Below, piece after piece: positions 10,240 through 20,916 of a stretch of DNA of 64,000 bases. Position numbers and translations under genes: made by a program. This stretch comes from Artemisia argyi (lineage: Eukaryota > Streptophyta > Magnoliopsida > Asterales > Asteraceae). The notes beneath the pieces are model-generated. The model made no database searches and had not been told where the DNA came from. It saw only the letters and a program-made list of their open reading frames with translations. How positions within the stretch are numbered: the first letter of the stretch is position 1; each line of letters begins with the position of its first letter. The stretch spans positions 64,048,440-64,112,439 of the forward strand of contig CM060702.1 in NCBI GenBank assembly GCA_030686995.1, written 5' to 3'.

Positions 10240-10710
10240 TGTTGGCGTATGTGTCCGGAAGGTAGGACCCTTCGGACTTTCCACACGCCTTCGGACCATA
10301 GCCGAAGGATTACCGAAGGTAATATATATCTCTCTTACTGCCGAAGCATGAGCCGAGTCACAACACAATCCCAGAAATTAAGGGATTCTGTCGGCCACGT
10401 GACCTGACACTCACCTACTAGGTATGGCGTGTTCTTTCCCGAGGTAAAGTAGGTAAAGAGGAGTGGGTAGTATAAATACCCCTCACCTCATTTATGTTTC
10501 CCAACTAACACACACACTACACATTCAATTACCTTTACAACCCTTCGGGTCTTCACATACTTACTCTTACACCGGAGGTTGGTCTTAGGATTACACCCAA
10601 GGCGAGCCTAACGTGTATTTCTCTTATGCAGGATCCATTATTTCCCCAACGAGCTCGTCAGAAAGGATTGTCCCAGCCGTAAGGCACGCCCGCAATCCAT
10701 TACTTCAACA
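10240..10710 (+). repeat. 5' LTR of the Tat element
   Basis: 471 bp, starting TGTTGGCGTATG and ending TTACTTCAACA, matching 32824-33292 nearly base for base. It contains small CTTCGG/CCGAAG palindromes around 10264-10320 in the presumed U3. The element duplication AACAA immediately precedes it. Confidence 0.95.
10471..10477 (+). promoter_or_regulatory. TATA box of the Tat LTR
   Basis: TATAAATA follows a GGGTAG stretch in the middle of the LTR. The same motif occurs at the equivalent place in the 3' LTR (about 33055). Transcription would start about 30 bp downstream, defining the R region. Confidence 0.7.
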
Positions 10711-10712
10711 AA

Positions 10713-10732
10713 TTGGCGCCATCCGTGGGACC
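10713..10732 (+). promoter_or_regulatory. Primer binding site
   Basis: Two bases after the LTR the sequence reads TTGGCGCCATCCGTGGGA, the form of primer binding site common in plant Ty3/gypsy elements. It should pair with the 3' end of a host tRNA. I have not assigned the tRNA. Confidence 0.75.
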
Positions 10733-10759
10733 CGCTATTCATTCTACTCAGAAGAAAAG

Positions 10760-12493
10760 ATGGCCGACACAACGGGACCCCCTCCCTTCCACACGCCTAA
10801 TCCACGGGAGGAAAGGAGCCGGGACAACAACGACCCAAACACAGATAACACAAACAACCACAACGATCCGGAGGGTAATTCGCCTAACTTGCAAGAATTA
10901 ATCCTCGGCCACGTAGCATCTTTAACTGAGTTGATCAAGAAGCATAACGCTCAAGGGGGAAATGTGCTCAAGCCAATACGTCTCGATTTCGGAGACGAGG
11001 GAGATAAAATCGTCGAGAACAGAAGGGGAGTAGAAACCGATGATGATTTAAGGAAACCATTCAAAGAAGTATCCAGATCTCCGTTCACTCGCAGAATTAT
11101 TGAATTCTCCGGAGACAATTATGTCATGCCGTTGAATATGAGATTCTACGATGGATCGACGGATCCAAACGATCATCTCACAAGGTTCACCGGAGCCGCT
11201 AACCAAGGGCAATGGCCTATGCCTACTTGGTGCCTTATGTTTCAGCAAACGTTGGATGGAGCAGCCGGAGGATGGTTCGAACGTCTGGACCTGGGTAGCA
11301 TTGACAGTTGGAACGATCTGAGGGAACAATTTGCAACTAGGTTTTCGCTACGGAAGAAATGTACCAAGGACCCTACGGAAATCACAAGGATCACCAGGAA
11401 AGCCCATGAGTCTTTGTCCGACTTTAAGGAGAGATGGACGGATGAAGCAAGTTACATTAGTGGTGTGCCGGAAATCATGCGCATTTCAGCATTCATGGAG
11501 GCACACAAATGTCCGGCTCTCGCCAAGAAGTTCTCCGATAGAATTCCGTGTACGGTAACCGAAATGTTCACCCGAGTGGACGATTTCATAAGGTCAGAGA
11601 AGGCTTATCGAGATACGGAATTGCCCAAGGGCGAAGGGCCAGATCAGATCAGAAGGGGATATACCGGTCCTAAAGTCGATAGAATGGTCAAGGGCAGTTA
11701 CGGAGGTAAACCTAAGGATGACCACAGAGGGGACCAAAGACGAAGGGATTCATTCCAACCTTATGTATCCCCGAGAAACAACTTCAATCGTAATGACAAT
11801 CGAAATAATTATCCTCGCAGCGAATTCCCTAAATTCCATAATGACCGTGGCATAGAGTCCCTGATCAAGCCGCCGAGGGAGATCTTGGCAACGGAGCGCC
11901 ATTTAAACCTACCCCAACCTCCACCGATGGTTGGTAGGCCGAGGGCAGAGAACATGGATAGGTTCTGTGAATACCACGGAGAGAAGGGCCACCTTACTAA
12001 CGATTTCCATCAGCTAAAGAAGCAATTAGAGGTTGCGTTGAAATCCGGTAAGCTCGATCATTTGCTGAGAGATTGGAGGCAAAGAGACACCGAAAATAAC
12101 CGGGAACAGCAAATAAGAGACGATAAGGGGAAGGCCAAAGTAATTAACATGATTAGAAGTCCACCAGGAAGTAGGAAGAGAGGATATGGGGGAATTGAGG
12201 AGGAGTGGATGAAAACACCGATAGTCTTTCCTTCAATTGCAACAGGAGATTTGTCAGAGGAACCACTCATAATAGAAGGGGACATAGAAGGATATTTGGT
12301 ACGAAGAATTTATGTAGACGAGGGATCTTCTGTAAATGTTATGTATGAGCATTGTTTTCGCAACCTTAGTCACTCCATTAGAAAGAAGCTGGAGGAAACA
12401 AGTACATCGCTAGTTGGTTTTTCCGGAGAAACAAATAAACCTTTGGGAAAAATAGAATTGGAGGTGAAGTTCGGTGATGACGGGCTCTTCTGA
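10760..12493 (+). CDS. Tat-lineage gag and aspartic protease
   Basis: The frame is open from 10613, but the ATG at 10760 (MADTTGPPPF) is chosen because the part before it is LTR and primer-site sequence. It gives about 577 residues. The retrotransposon gag core includes MRFYDGSTDPNDHLTRF and WFERLDLGSIDSWNDL. A degenerate knuckle FCEYHGEKGHLTND lacks its last Cys (Phe follows). The protease region has RIYVDEGSSVNVMYEHCF, where DEGSS stands at the usual D-[ST]-G position. The frame ends at a TGA at 12491-12493 in the middle of the protease tail; the sense continues in another frame from 12500, so one frameshift separates gag-protease from RT. Confidence 0.88.
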   Translation: MADTTGPPPFHTPNPREERSRDNNDPNTDNTNNHNDPEGNSPNLQELILGHVASLTELIKKHNAQGGNVLKPIRLDFGDEGDKIVENRRGVETDDDLRKPFKEVSRSPFTRRIIEFSGDNYVMPLNMRFYDGSTDPNDHLTRFTGAANQGQWPMPTWCLMFQQTLDGAAGGWFERLDLGSIDSWNDLREQFATRFSLRKKCTKDPTEITRITRKAHESLSDFKERWTDEASYISGVPEIMRISAFMEAHKCPALAKKFSDRIPCTVTEMFTRVDDFIRSEKAYRDTELPKGEGPDQIRRGYTGPKVDRMVKGSYGGKPKDDHRGDQRRRDSFQPYVSPRNNFNRNDNRNNYPRSEFPKFHNDRGIESLIKPPREILATERHLNLPQPPPMVGRPRAENMDRFCEYHGEKGHLTNDFHQLKKQLEVALKSGKLDHLLRDWRQRDTENNREQQIRDDKGKAKVINMIRSPPGSRKRGYGGIEEEWMKTPIVFPSIATGDLSEEPLIIEGDIEGYLVRRIYVDEGSSVNVMYEHCFRNLSHSIRKKLEETSTSLVGFSGETNKPLGKIELEVKFGDDGLF

Positions 12494-12499
12494 AGGACA

Positions 12500-14095
12500 A
12501 TGATGAAATTATGCGTGGTGCGATCCCCTTCACCCTATAATGTGATCCTAGGAAGAACAGGTCTGAAAGGGCTTAGGGCTATTCCATCCACTATCCATTC
12601 TATGGTTAAGTTTCCCACTCCGGGAGGAATAGCCACCGTAATGGCTCGCCCGGAGATGGTTTCAGAATGTAGGAGGCTGGAAGAAGACCAGGCGGCTGTA
12701 ACTCCGATGAAAGAAGAGTGCCGAGAGGCCAAAACCGTTGAGGAAGAAACAACCGAAGAGATCCTAGTGAACCCTGCGTTTCCAGAGCAGAGGGTTATCA
12801 TCGGAAAAGGATTCTCAGGAGAAGGCCGAAGGTACCTTATTGAGCTCTTAAGAAGAAATAAGGATGTGTTTGCATGGCAGCCTTCTGACATGACAGGAGT
12901 CCCTAGGCGGTTGATAAGGCATCACTTGCATGTAAATGTCGACGACACTCCGGTTGCTCAAAAGAAACGAAACCTTTCTGCCGAAATGAACAGGGTAGTG
13001 ATGGCGGAAGTGAACGATTGGTTAAAGGCAGGGATAGTTAGGCCGGTAAGGTACCGCACTTGGATTTCCAACCCCGTCCTAGTCAAAAAATGTGACGGAA
13101 GCTGGCGCATGTGTATTGATTTCAAGAATCTGAACTCTTCGCGTCCGAAAGAATATTATCTCCTCCCGGAGATTGACCGGAAGATAGAGTCGGTAGTAGC
13201 GTTCAAGTACAAATGCTTCCTAGACGCGTATAAGGGATACCATCAAGTGCATATGGCAGAGGAAGATGAGGAGAAAACCGCGTTTTACACGGAACAAGGA
13301 ACCTATTGTTATACAAAAATGCCCTTCGGTTTAAAGAATGCGGGGGCCACTTACCAACGTCTCGTCGATTCTGCCTTTCGGACACAAATAGGCCGGAACT
13401 TGGAAGCCTATGTGGACGATATGGTAATTAAGAGCAAAGGAGAAAAAGAGATGTTGGCAGACATCGCTGAAACCTTCGAAAACCTACCGAAAATTAACAT
13501 GAAGTTAAACCCCAGGAAATGCTCGTTCGGTGTGGAGGAAGGCAAATTCCTAGGATACATGAAAACATCCGAAGGCATAAGGGCAAATCCCAAAAAGACG
13601 AAGGCAATTGCACAGATGAAGTCCCCAGGAACCTTGAAAGAGATGCAATCTCTTAGTGGAAAGCTAGCCGCTCTGAACAGATTTCTTGCTCGGTCCGCCG
13701 AAAGGTCTCTTCCCTTATTTGATACGTTGAAAAATATAACCAAAGAAAATAGGGATGCATACAAATGGACCAAGGAGGCCGAAGAAGCATTCCAGTCACT
13801 CAAAAAACTCATATTAGATCTACCGTCCTTATCAACTCCTCGAGCAAAAGAAGTATTGTATATGTATCTAGCGGCAGCCGAAGGCGCTATCAGTGCGGTA
13901 TTGCTGACAGAAAGGGAAGGAAGACAGCTTCCTGTTCATTATGTAAGCAGAACGTTGCAAGAGGCGGAGAGAAGTTATGCCCCGGTAGAGAAATTAGCTC
14001 TTTCTCTATTACACGCCTCCAGAAGACTTAGGAGATATTTTGAAGCTCATCCTATAAAAGTCATAACAGATCATCCAACAAAGCATGTGGAAAAC
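12500..14095 (+). pseudogene. Tat pol: RT and first RNase H, interrupted by solo LTR
   Basis: It begins with the tail of the protease region (YNVILGRTGLKGLRAIPST). RT follows with WRMCIDFKNLN, FLDAYKGYHQVHM (catalytic Asp), MPFGLKNAGATYQRLVD and the active-site box EAYVDDMVIKS. The connection and Ty3-type RNase H then run through VLLTEREGRQLPVHYVSRTL and ERSYAPVEKLALSLLHA. The frame ends in ITDHPTK, where a copia solo LTR has inserted. The text resumes exactly after its right-hand duplication at 15210, so the domain was intact before the insertion. Confidence 0.9.
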
Positions 14096-15209
14096 CAGAA
14101 GGGGGGTTGAATAGTTTACCGATTAAAATCTTTTTAACTTGTTAATTTAGCTTTGAAACTTTCCGTTTGATCAAAGATATATGCACAAACACAATATATA
14201 TAACATGCAAGTAAATGAAAGAAACGATCAAACCACAACACGAGTATTTATCGTGGTTCGGCTACAAGGACTCTTTTTCCTTGCCCTACGTCCACGCCCC
14301 GAGTATCCAACTCGAGAGTTTCTTTCACTAGTCAACAAGCTCCTTTCACCGGCGGAGAAAACCTTACACATCGCTTATACTTTTACCGACACAAAGCTAA
14401 ATGTCGAGTTCTTTTACAAGGGCACAACCACTCCCGTTAGTTCTTTTACTAGAGTACAACAACTCCCAACACTCTTTGTATTTTGAGGACTAAAATACTA
14501 ACCACTCACTACAGAATATACACAAACAAATGAAGTGTAAACAACACGAGTTTACACAATACTAAGCTACCAAGTCTTGCAACGTTGTGTTGGAAACTTG
14601 TAACTTTTGACGACCTTGTGAGCTTCTTTGCTACAAAAGGAAACTTCACATTTACAATGTTAAGAGGTTAGAAGAAAAGATGAGTGTGTGTGTAAAATAT
14701 GATCTCAAGAGGTTAGCCAAAAATCAAGTTATGGCTTGGTATTTATAGCACACCACACTGCATGCTTGGCGGATCAGGCGGAACCCTCAGATGGGTTCCG
14801 CCCGTGTACCCCCAGGGTACCGCCGGGTCTGCAGTAGGTTTATGCAATAACTCTTCAAACCAAACAAGGTCTTGTCTCATAACTCCTAGCAACCAAACAA
14901 TGTCACATCACTTAAATCAAGTCAAATACAAAGCTTGCAAGCAACAACAAAGTTAGTCAAACACATTTCTTTCCATAAATGCATAATGACAAAACTTGTC
15001 ATAAATGTGATGTGACAATTTCTAATTTAAGAAATAAACTTGTGTTGTGTTTTATGAAATGTAAAATGTAGCAAAAGTCTAGTTTATGCAAGTCTTAAAA
15101 ACTAAGATTATGTTTTGCTGAGAAACTAAAGTTTACATTTTGTCGTTAACAAAACTTAGCGAAGATCGTAAAATATAAATAACGTTTTTAGGCGATATTT
15201 ATATTAACA
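14096..15209 (-). mobile_element. Solo LTR of the SIRE-like copia family
   Basis: 1114 bp, the reverse complement of the LTRs at 19779-20901 and 30308-31432. It starts TGTGGAAAAC on the plus strand and ends ATATTAACA. An exact 5-bp duplication AAGCA lies at 14091-14095 and 15210-15214. No internal sequence remains, so it most likely arose by recombination between two LTRs. It splits the RNase H part of the host Tat pol. Short ORFs inside it are LTR sequence and not genes. Confidence 0.95.
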
Positions 15210-15857
15210 AAGCAGATTCTCAGTAAGGCAGAAACGTCCGGCAGGTTGACAAAATACGCTGTGGAGTTGGGAGCTTACGATATAGATTATATACCTAAGA
15301 GTGCAATCAAGGGACAAGTCCTCGCGGACTTTATCTCGGAGGTCCCAGTTGAATCTGGAGGATCAGGAAGAAAACCCTGTTTCAAAGAGGTGCAAGAAGT
15401 CTCGGATTCTAGCTGTTGGATATTATACACAGACAGAGCATCTAGCAAGAAGGGGTCAGGAGCAGGATTAGTGCTAATTGGTCCTGATCATAGTGAACAC
15501 ACGTATGCCCTCCGTCTTAATTTTCCAAGCACCAATAACGAAGCGGAATACGAAGCACTCTTGGCCGGCTTACGAATTGCCGAGAAAAGGAAGGTAGAGG
15601 AGTTGGAAGTCAGAGTTGATTCAAAATTGGTGGCAAGCCAAATAAATGGCCACTTCACGGCAACCAAATAAAGTATGATTCGGTATCTGGCAAAGGCAAA
15701 GGAATACATAGGCAACTTTAAGAAGTTCAAGATTTATAATATACCGAGAACTAAAAACCAGAAAGCCGATGTGCTCAGTAAGTTAGCTTCGGTAGCATTT
15801 AATCACTTGACCAAAGAAATCTTGGTCGAAGTGCTGGAAAATCCCTCCACCGAATAA
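15210..15857 (+). pseudogene. Tat pol: end of first RNase H and second (archaeal-type) RNase H
   Basis: After the solo LTR the text resumes QILSKAETSGRLTKYAVEL, the C-terminal end of the first RNase H. A second RNase H domain follows. It has ILYTDRASSKKGSGAGLVL (catalytic Asp), NNEAEYEALLAGLRIAE (Glu), VDSKLVASQINGHF (Asp) and, near the end, NQKADVLSKLAS (last Asp). Acquisition of an additional archaeal-like RNase H is a known mark of the Tat lineage. An in-frame TAA at 15669 and another at 15855 interrupt it. Confidence 0.85.
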
Positions 15858-15863
15858 AAACAA

Positions 15864-17129
15864 GTGGGAGCCATAGTCGAAGAGGAAGAAGACAATTGGA
15901 TGACTCCTATCATCAGATGTCTGGAAGAGGGGATCTGGCCGGACGACACAAACGAAGCAAGAGCTTTACGAATGAAGATCCCTCAGTATGTAATGGAAAA
16001 TGGGGTGCTCTTCAAAAAGTCTTATTTAAATCCCATGCTACGGTGCATCGGACCATTACAGGCAAATTACATTATCCGAGAAGTGCACGAAGGCGCATGT
16101 GGTATGCACTCCGGCCCAAGATCAGTAGTAGCCAAGTTGATAAGGCAAGGCTATTATTAGCCAACCATGCACAGAGACGCGAGGGAGGAAATTGACAAAT
16201 GCGATTCTTGTCAAATTCACGCTACGGTTCCCAAACTGTCTAAAACCGTCATGACTTCTATAATGGCACTGTGGCCTTTCTACCAATGGGGAATGGATAT
16301 GTTAGGCCCATTCCCGGAAGCACCAGGAAAAGTAAAGTATGTGATTGTAGCGGTGGACTACTTTACAAAATGGATAGAAGCCAATCCGCTGGCTAAAACA
16401 ACCGGCAAAGACGTGAAGAAGTTCGTATGGGAAAACATCGTGTGTCGTTTCGGGTTGCCAGGAATAATAGTAATGGACAATGGGACGAACTTTGTGAATG
16501 ACCCGTTCAAAGGATGGTGCGAAAAATTAAAAATAAAGCAGATAAACACCGCCGTTGCACATCCTCAAGCCAATAGCTTAGTCGAAAGGGCAAACAAAAG
16601 TTTGATGCACGGCATAAAGGCAAGACTCGGAAGGGAGAGAGCCGGATGGGTTGATGAATTACCAAATGTTCTGTGGGCCTTTCGGACTATGCTGAAAACT
16701 AGTAATGGAGAAACCCCTTTTAGCTTAACCTACGGAAGCGAAGCGGTGATACCAGCTGAAATAGGAATGCCTACACACCGGACTATGCTCTACAATCCGG
16801 AGGACAGTGAAGATCAGTAGCGCTTAAACTTGGACATGCTTCAGGAAAGGCGCGAGATGGCAGCTATCCGAGAGGCAAAATACAAAGCAAAAGTGAAGCA
16901 GTATTACAATCGGAGAGTCAAGCCGATGGCGTTCAAAGTAGGTGAATTTGTGTACCGGAAGAATGAGGCTAGCCGGGTCGAAAACCAGGGGAAGCTGGGT
17001 TCGAATTGGGAGGGACCGTACCGGGTGGTTGAAGCCTACCAGAATGGATCTTACAAACTTGCAACTATGGATGACCGAGAGGTCCCTCGAACTTGGCACG
17101 CAATTAACTTGCGAAACTGTTTTATGTAA
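15864..17129 (+). pseudogene. Tat integrase (stop codons inside)
   Basis: Pieces in the same general reading order give the HHCC zinc-binding region (REVHEGACGMHSGPRSV, CDSCQIHA) and the DDE core. The core has WGMDMLGPFPEAPGKVKYVI (first Asp), GIIVMDNGTNFVNDPF (second Asp) and NSLVERANKSLMHGIKAR (Glu). The tail is VKPMAFKVGEFVYRKN and ENQGKLGSNWEGPYRVVEAY, ending at 17129. Stops occur at 16158-16160 (after GYY) and 16818-16820. Integrase inserts the cDNA; this copy cannot make a full protein. Confidence 0.88.
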
Positions 17130-17200
17130 CTGATGATTTAAATATGATATTAACAGGTGTCTCTCCAACAGTATGGAAGACCAATTTTCCAAGATTATGT

Positions 17201-17392
17201 CAAATCATTAAACGGATCGTGCAAAAACACTCCGTCCAATCATTAAACGGATCGTGCAAAAACACTCCGTCCAATCATTAAACGGATCGTGCAAAAATAC
17301 TCCGTCCAATCATTAAACGGATCGTGCAAAAATACTCCGTCCAATGACTAAACGGATCGTGCAAAACACTCTGTCCTATGATTAAACGAATC
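17201..17392 (+). repeat. 35-bp tandem repeat behind pol of the Tat element
   Basis: Five to six head-to-tail units of about 35 bp. Each carries AAACGGATCGTGCAAAAA and CACTCCGTCCAATC. The last units are diverged. Tandem arrays between pol and the 3' LTR are usual in Tat/Ogre elements and can seed satellite DNA (family knowledge). There are no unique spacers. Confidence 0.9.
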
Positions 17393-17400
17393 GTTTCAAG

Positions 17401-17863
17401 CATGGTTGTCAGGATCCCGATCCTGATCTTAGGATCTTACAATTTTACGATACTGCAAAGCAAAAACGATCCCGATCTTACATAGGATCTTTGAAAGCTT
17501 AAGATCTTATAGGATCCCGATCTTGACCATAGGATCTTAAGATCTAATCCGATCCGATCCTACTTTTCTTAGATAACAAACTAAAAAAATACAAATTTCT
17601 AGATTATTGTTTGGAGAATTTAAAAAACAACATGTTAATCTTATTAAACATTTCATAATCATAATTCAAGACAACATTTCGATGGAACATTCATATAATT
17701 TTGTGTTTATAATATATAATAATTTGTAAAGTTATATATTATTACAAAAACTATTAAGAAAATAACATTATAGTAGAATCTTAAGATCCCGATCCGATCT
17801 TACGATCACGATCTTGCAAAGACGAAAACGATCCTGGGTAGGATCCCGATCTTGAAAACCTTG
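17401..17863. mobile_element. hAT-type MITE rich in GATC motifs
   Basis: A 463-bp element flanked by an exact 8-bp duplication GTTTCAAG (17393-17400 and 17864-17871). The ends are CATGGTTGTCAGGATC and, on the other strand at the right, CAAGGTTTTCAAGATCGGG, so the TIRs are imperfect. Both subterminal zones are packed with GATCCCGATC and AGGATCTTA motifs, and the middle is plain AT-rich DNA. The 8-bp duplication places it with hAT. It has no coding capacity and sits in the repeat tract of the Tat element. Confidence 0.88.
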
Positions 17864-18047
17864 GTTTCAAGAATTTCGTCCACTTATTGAGTAAATCGTG
17901 TAACAACATTTCACGAGAAGTAAAAATATACGATCAAGCATGTGGACAAACTAAGACAATATTAAACATAAAGGAACATATCATAAATATGAAATTTTGT
18001 TACATTCGTCCATACAAAAATACAAGTCAAAAGCCCTAGTCTAAAAA

Positions 18048-19054
18048 CTAAACAACCTTCGTCCCATCATTCTGAGCATCAGGAGTGGTGGCAGGAGGGG
18101 CATTACCCACTTTGGTTGAAGGGCCAACGGGTTCAACGGCGGCCTTCAGAGCCGGTTCTTCAGGGAGAAGATTCATAAGATCTCCAAGTGGAAGACGGAA
18201 AGACTCTGCAAGTTTCCGAACATAAGGATATTCGGCTTCAAAGAGCTTGTGATATTCCGGCTTCCAAAGTGAAGGTGCATCCATGTTAAGTTTCTTAACC
18301 TTCTGAAGTATTTTCTGAGCATCCTCCGGCTTACGCTCCGTCCTCACACCATCAATAAAACCTCCAGAATAAGACAGGTTGTACACCCTGCCCAAGCTCT
18401 TCTTGTATTCAACATTAGTAAATAACCTATGGAAGGCCGCAGGGAGTAATTCCTTTACCGTGTTGTGGCGAACGACTTCAGCGGTAGCCAGCTGAGTGAA
18501 TAGATGCTTGTTTTCCTTCGTCAGGCGCTCATTTTCCTGAGACTTCTCCTCCAACCTCTTCTCAAGATCTTGGATCTTGGCCGCCTGAGAGGCGGATTCA
18601 CTCAGCATTTCACTCTTCTCCTTCTCCATCTCCTCTAGTTGATCCATTAACCCTTTCTCACGGTTAGAGGCAGCAATCTCATCGTCTTCCAATGCCCTAA
18701 ACTCCTTCATCAAAGTGTTAAACTTAGCAATTTGAGCATCCCGCTCTTCTTTAATGGCCTGTAGTTTCGCCGAAAGGGATTCACAGCTTTGGTAGGCCGA
18801 TTGTAATTCCCGATGGTCACGGTTTAGTTGACTAAACCTCCTCAACAACTCAGCCTGAAGAACAACCCCTGAACCTGAGTTGATATACGCTTGACGAACA
18901 AGCTGGTTGTTATTCAAATCGGCCAACGCCTCCTCTTCGGCGGGTGTTGCAAGATGAGCCATCATCTCTCGGCAGGCTCTGAAAGAGTTCATACGAACGT
19001 CATCCCGGAGGGTCCATCCTGGAACAAAATACCCTCCAGTTTGGTCAGTATTAC
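18048..19054 (-). CDS. Antisense gene of the Tat element, last exon (coiled coil)
   Basis: The acceptor TTGCTAG at 19060-19055 opens a 335-codon exon ending at a TAG at 18048. It starts GNTDQTGGYFVPGWTLRDDV, then has RQAYINSGSGVVLQAELLRR and a long heptad-rich region with EEMEKEKSEMLSESASQAAK and QENERLTKENKHLFTQL, which is a convincing coiled coil. The C-terminus has KLAESFRLPLGDLMNLLPEE. It joins in frame order to exons at 19250-19173 and 19778-19334. The role is unknown; a dimerising or scaffold partner for the basic N-terminal parts is inference. Its orientation is opposite to gag-pol. Confidence 0.75.
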
Positions 19055-19172
19055 CTAGCAACAACAAAAAGGTAAGTTATAGCCTTTACAAAAGGGGGGG
19101 GGGGGGGGAGAAGTATATTATAATAATTATATGTATATAAAAAACAAAGAAAAGAGTGACAGGAATGCTTAC

Positions 19173-19250
19173 CAAGAGACGGAGACGGAGGACCCTGCTC
19201 ATGCTCTGCGGACGGTCCTTTGGACCGAGAGGCTTGATGATCCGAATGAG
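19173..19250 (-). CDS. Antisense gene of the Tat element, short exon
   Basis: A 78-bp exon bounded by the acceptor TTCTTTAG and the donor CTTG|GTAAGC. It encodes a hydrophilic stretch, HSDHQASRSKGPSAEHEQG. It is predicted because it keeps coding character and has consensus splice sites between the two larger exons of the same antisense gene. Confidence 0.55.
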
Positions 19251-19333
19251 CTAAAGAAGAGGGAATCCTCGTTATATAAATAGTAACGAAACATATACAA
19301 AAAAAAAGAGAAAAAGAAGAGGGGTTTCATTAC

Positions 19334-19778
19334 CATCCGGTGGAGTTTTTTCAGGATGGTTAGGAGATCCCCCACGCTGATGACTTTGAGTTTTTTCTAA
19401 GGAGTGAGGATCCTCCTCAGCAGTATGATCCGGAGGATCCTTTTCATGATCTGCTCTGTGGTGAGAGCCTTCTTCCTGTGACGGTTCAGCTTGGTGAAGA
19501 GGAGTGGCATCCACAGTGTGATCTTCAGACGAGAAGATCTCCTCATCACCATGGATTTTCTTTCTCTTTTTGGGAGCTGCGCTCGACCCTGCGGCAGTCC
19601 TTTTCTTGCTGACCGGCCTCTTCATATGTTTCTTCCTTTCCTTTTCTTCACGAGCGGCTACCACCTCCGAATTTTCCTTCTCGACAACCAATCGAGCATG
19701 AGTTTTTGCAGGAATCTCTTTCTCAGGAGACAAGGGTTTAGCAGTTCTATCCGGACGCTTGTCCTCTTCAGATAGGGG
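19334..19778 (-). CDS. Antisense gene of the Tat element, basic NLS exon (3' part)
   Basis: Open from the copia insertion point at 19778 to the donor at 19334/19333 (GGATG|GTAATG). The product is highly charged. EERKKHMKRPVSKKRTA-like and APKKRKKIHG blocks look like a bipartite nuclear localisation signal, followed by an acidic His/Glu/Asp-rich tail. The copia element splits this exon; its 5' part is at 31433-31501. The reading frames on the two sides do not join directly, so an indel or unrecognised intron lies close to the junction. Confidence 0.65.
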
Positions 19779-20150
19779 TGTTAATACAAATATCGCCTAA
19801 AAACGTTATTTATATTTTACGATCTTCGCTAAGTTTTGTTAACGACAAAATGTAAACTTTAGTTTCTCAGCAAAACATAATCTTAGTTTTTAAGACTTGC
19901 ATAAACTAGACTTTTGCTACATTTTACATTTCATAAAACACAACACAAGTTTATTTCTTAAATTAGAAATTGTCACATCACATTTATGGCAAGTTTTGTC
20001 ATTATGCATTTATGGAAAGAAATGTGTTTGACTAACTTTGTTGTTGCTTGCAAGCTTTGTATTTGACTTGATTTAAGTGATGTGACATTGTTTGGTTGCT
20101 AGGAGTTATGAGACAAGACCTTGTTTGGTTTGAAGAGTTATTTCATAAAC

Positions 20151-20230
20151 CTACTGCAGACCCGGCGGTACCCTGGGGGTACACGGGCGGAATCCATCTG
20201 AGGGTTCCGCCTGATCCGCCAAGCATGCAG
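20151..20230 (+). repeat. GC-rich hairpin module, copy in 5' LTR
   Basis: CTACTGCAG opens the module, then CGGCGGTACC...GGTACA and GGGCGGAATCC...GGGTTCCGCC pair as stems, then GATCCGCCAAGCATGCAG closes it. It sits directly upstream of the TATA box. The same module is at 30681-30763 and, reversed, at 14757-14836. Confidence 0.8.
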
Positions 20231-20240
20231 TGTGGTGTGC

Positions 20241-20247
20241 TATAAAT
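20241..20247 (+). promoter_or_regulatory. TATA box of the SIRE-like LTR
   Basis: TATAAATACC lies ten bases after the GC-rich hairpin module, and the same arrangement recurs in the 3' LTR near 30773. Initiation would be around 20270. The close position makes the module part of the core promoter or U3. Confidence 0.7.
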
Positions 20248-20903
20248 ACCAAGCCATAACTTGATTTTTGGCTAACCTCTTGAGATCATATTTTACACAC
20301 ACACTCATCTTTTCTTCTAACCTCTTAACATTGTAAATGTGAAGTTTCTTTTTGTAGCAAAGAAGCTCACAAGGTCGTCAAAAGTTACAAGTTTCCAACA
20401 CAACGTTGCAAGACTTGGTAGCTTAGTATTGTGTAAACTCGTGTTGTTTACACTTCATTTGTTTGTGTATATTCTGTAGTGAGTGGTTAGTATTTTAGTC
20501 CTCAAAATACAAAGAGTGTTGGGAGTTGTTGTACTCTAGTAAAAGAACTAACGGGAGTGGTTGTGCCCTTGTAAAAGAACTCGACATTTAGCTTTGTGTC
20601 GGTAAAAGTATAAGCGACGTGTAAGGTTTTCTCCGCCGGTGAAAGGAGCTTGTTGACTAGTGAAAGAAACTCTCGAGTTGGATACTCGGGGCGTGGACGT
20701 AGGGCAAGGAAAAAGAGTCCTTGTAGCCGAACCACGATAAATACTCGTGTTGTGGTTTGATCGTTTCTTTCATTTAATTGCATGTTATATATTGTGTTTG
20801 TGCATATATCTTTGATCAAACGGAAAGTTTCAAAGCCAACTTAACAAGTATAAAAAGATTTTAATCGGTAAACTATTCAACCCCCCTTCTAGTTTTCCAC
20901 AAT

Positions 20904-20916
20904 TGGTATCAGAGCT
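20904..20916 (+). promoter_or_regulatory. Primer binding site (initiator Met tRNA)
   Basis: TGGTATCAGAGCT begins two bases after the LTR end. This is the standard copia primer site, complementary to the initiator methionine tRNA. Confidence 0.92.

Larger units (their letters stand above)
19779..20901 (+). repeat. 5' LTR of the SIRE-like element
   Basis: 1123 bp, TGTTAATACA...TTTTCCACA. It contains a GC-rich hairpin module at 20151-20230, a TATA box at 20241 and the presumed R/U5 with many GTAAAAGAAC-type motifs downstream. It matches 30308-31432 and the reversed solo LTR at 14096-15209. Confidence 0.96.

Noticed and set aside
14181..14486. 101-105 codon ORF found at 14.2, 20.5 and 31.1 kb
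   Set aside because: The three copies are the same stretch of the copia LTR; repetition reflects LTR copies, not a gene family.
17201..17392. Possible CRISPR-like direct repeats
   Set aside because: The 35-bp units are contiguous with no unique spacers and lie in a plant retrotransposon; it is an ordinary tandem repeat.
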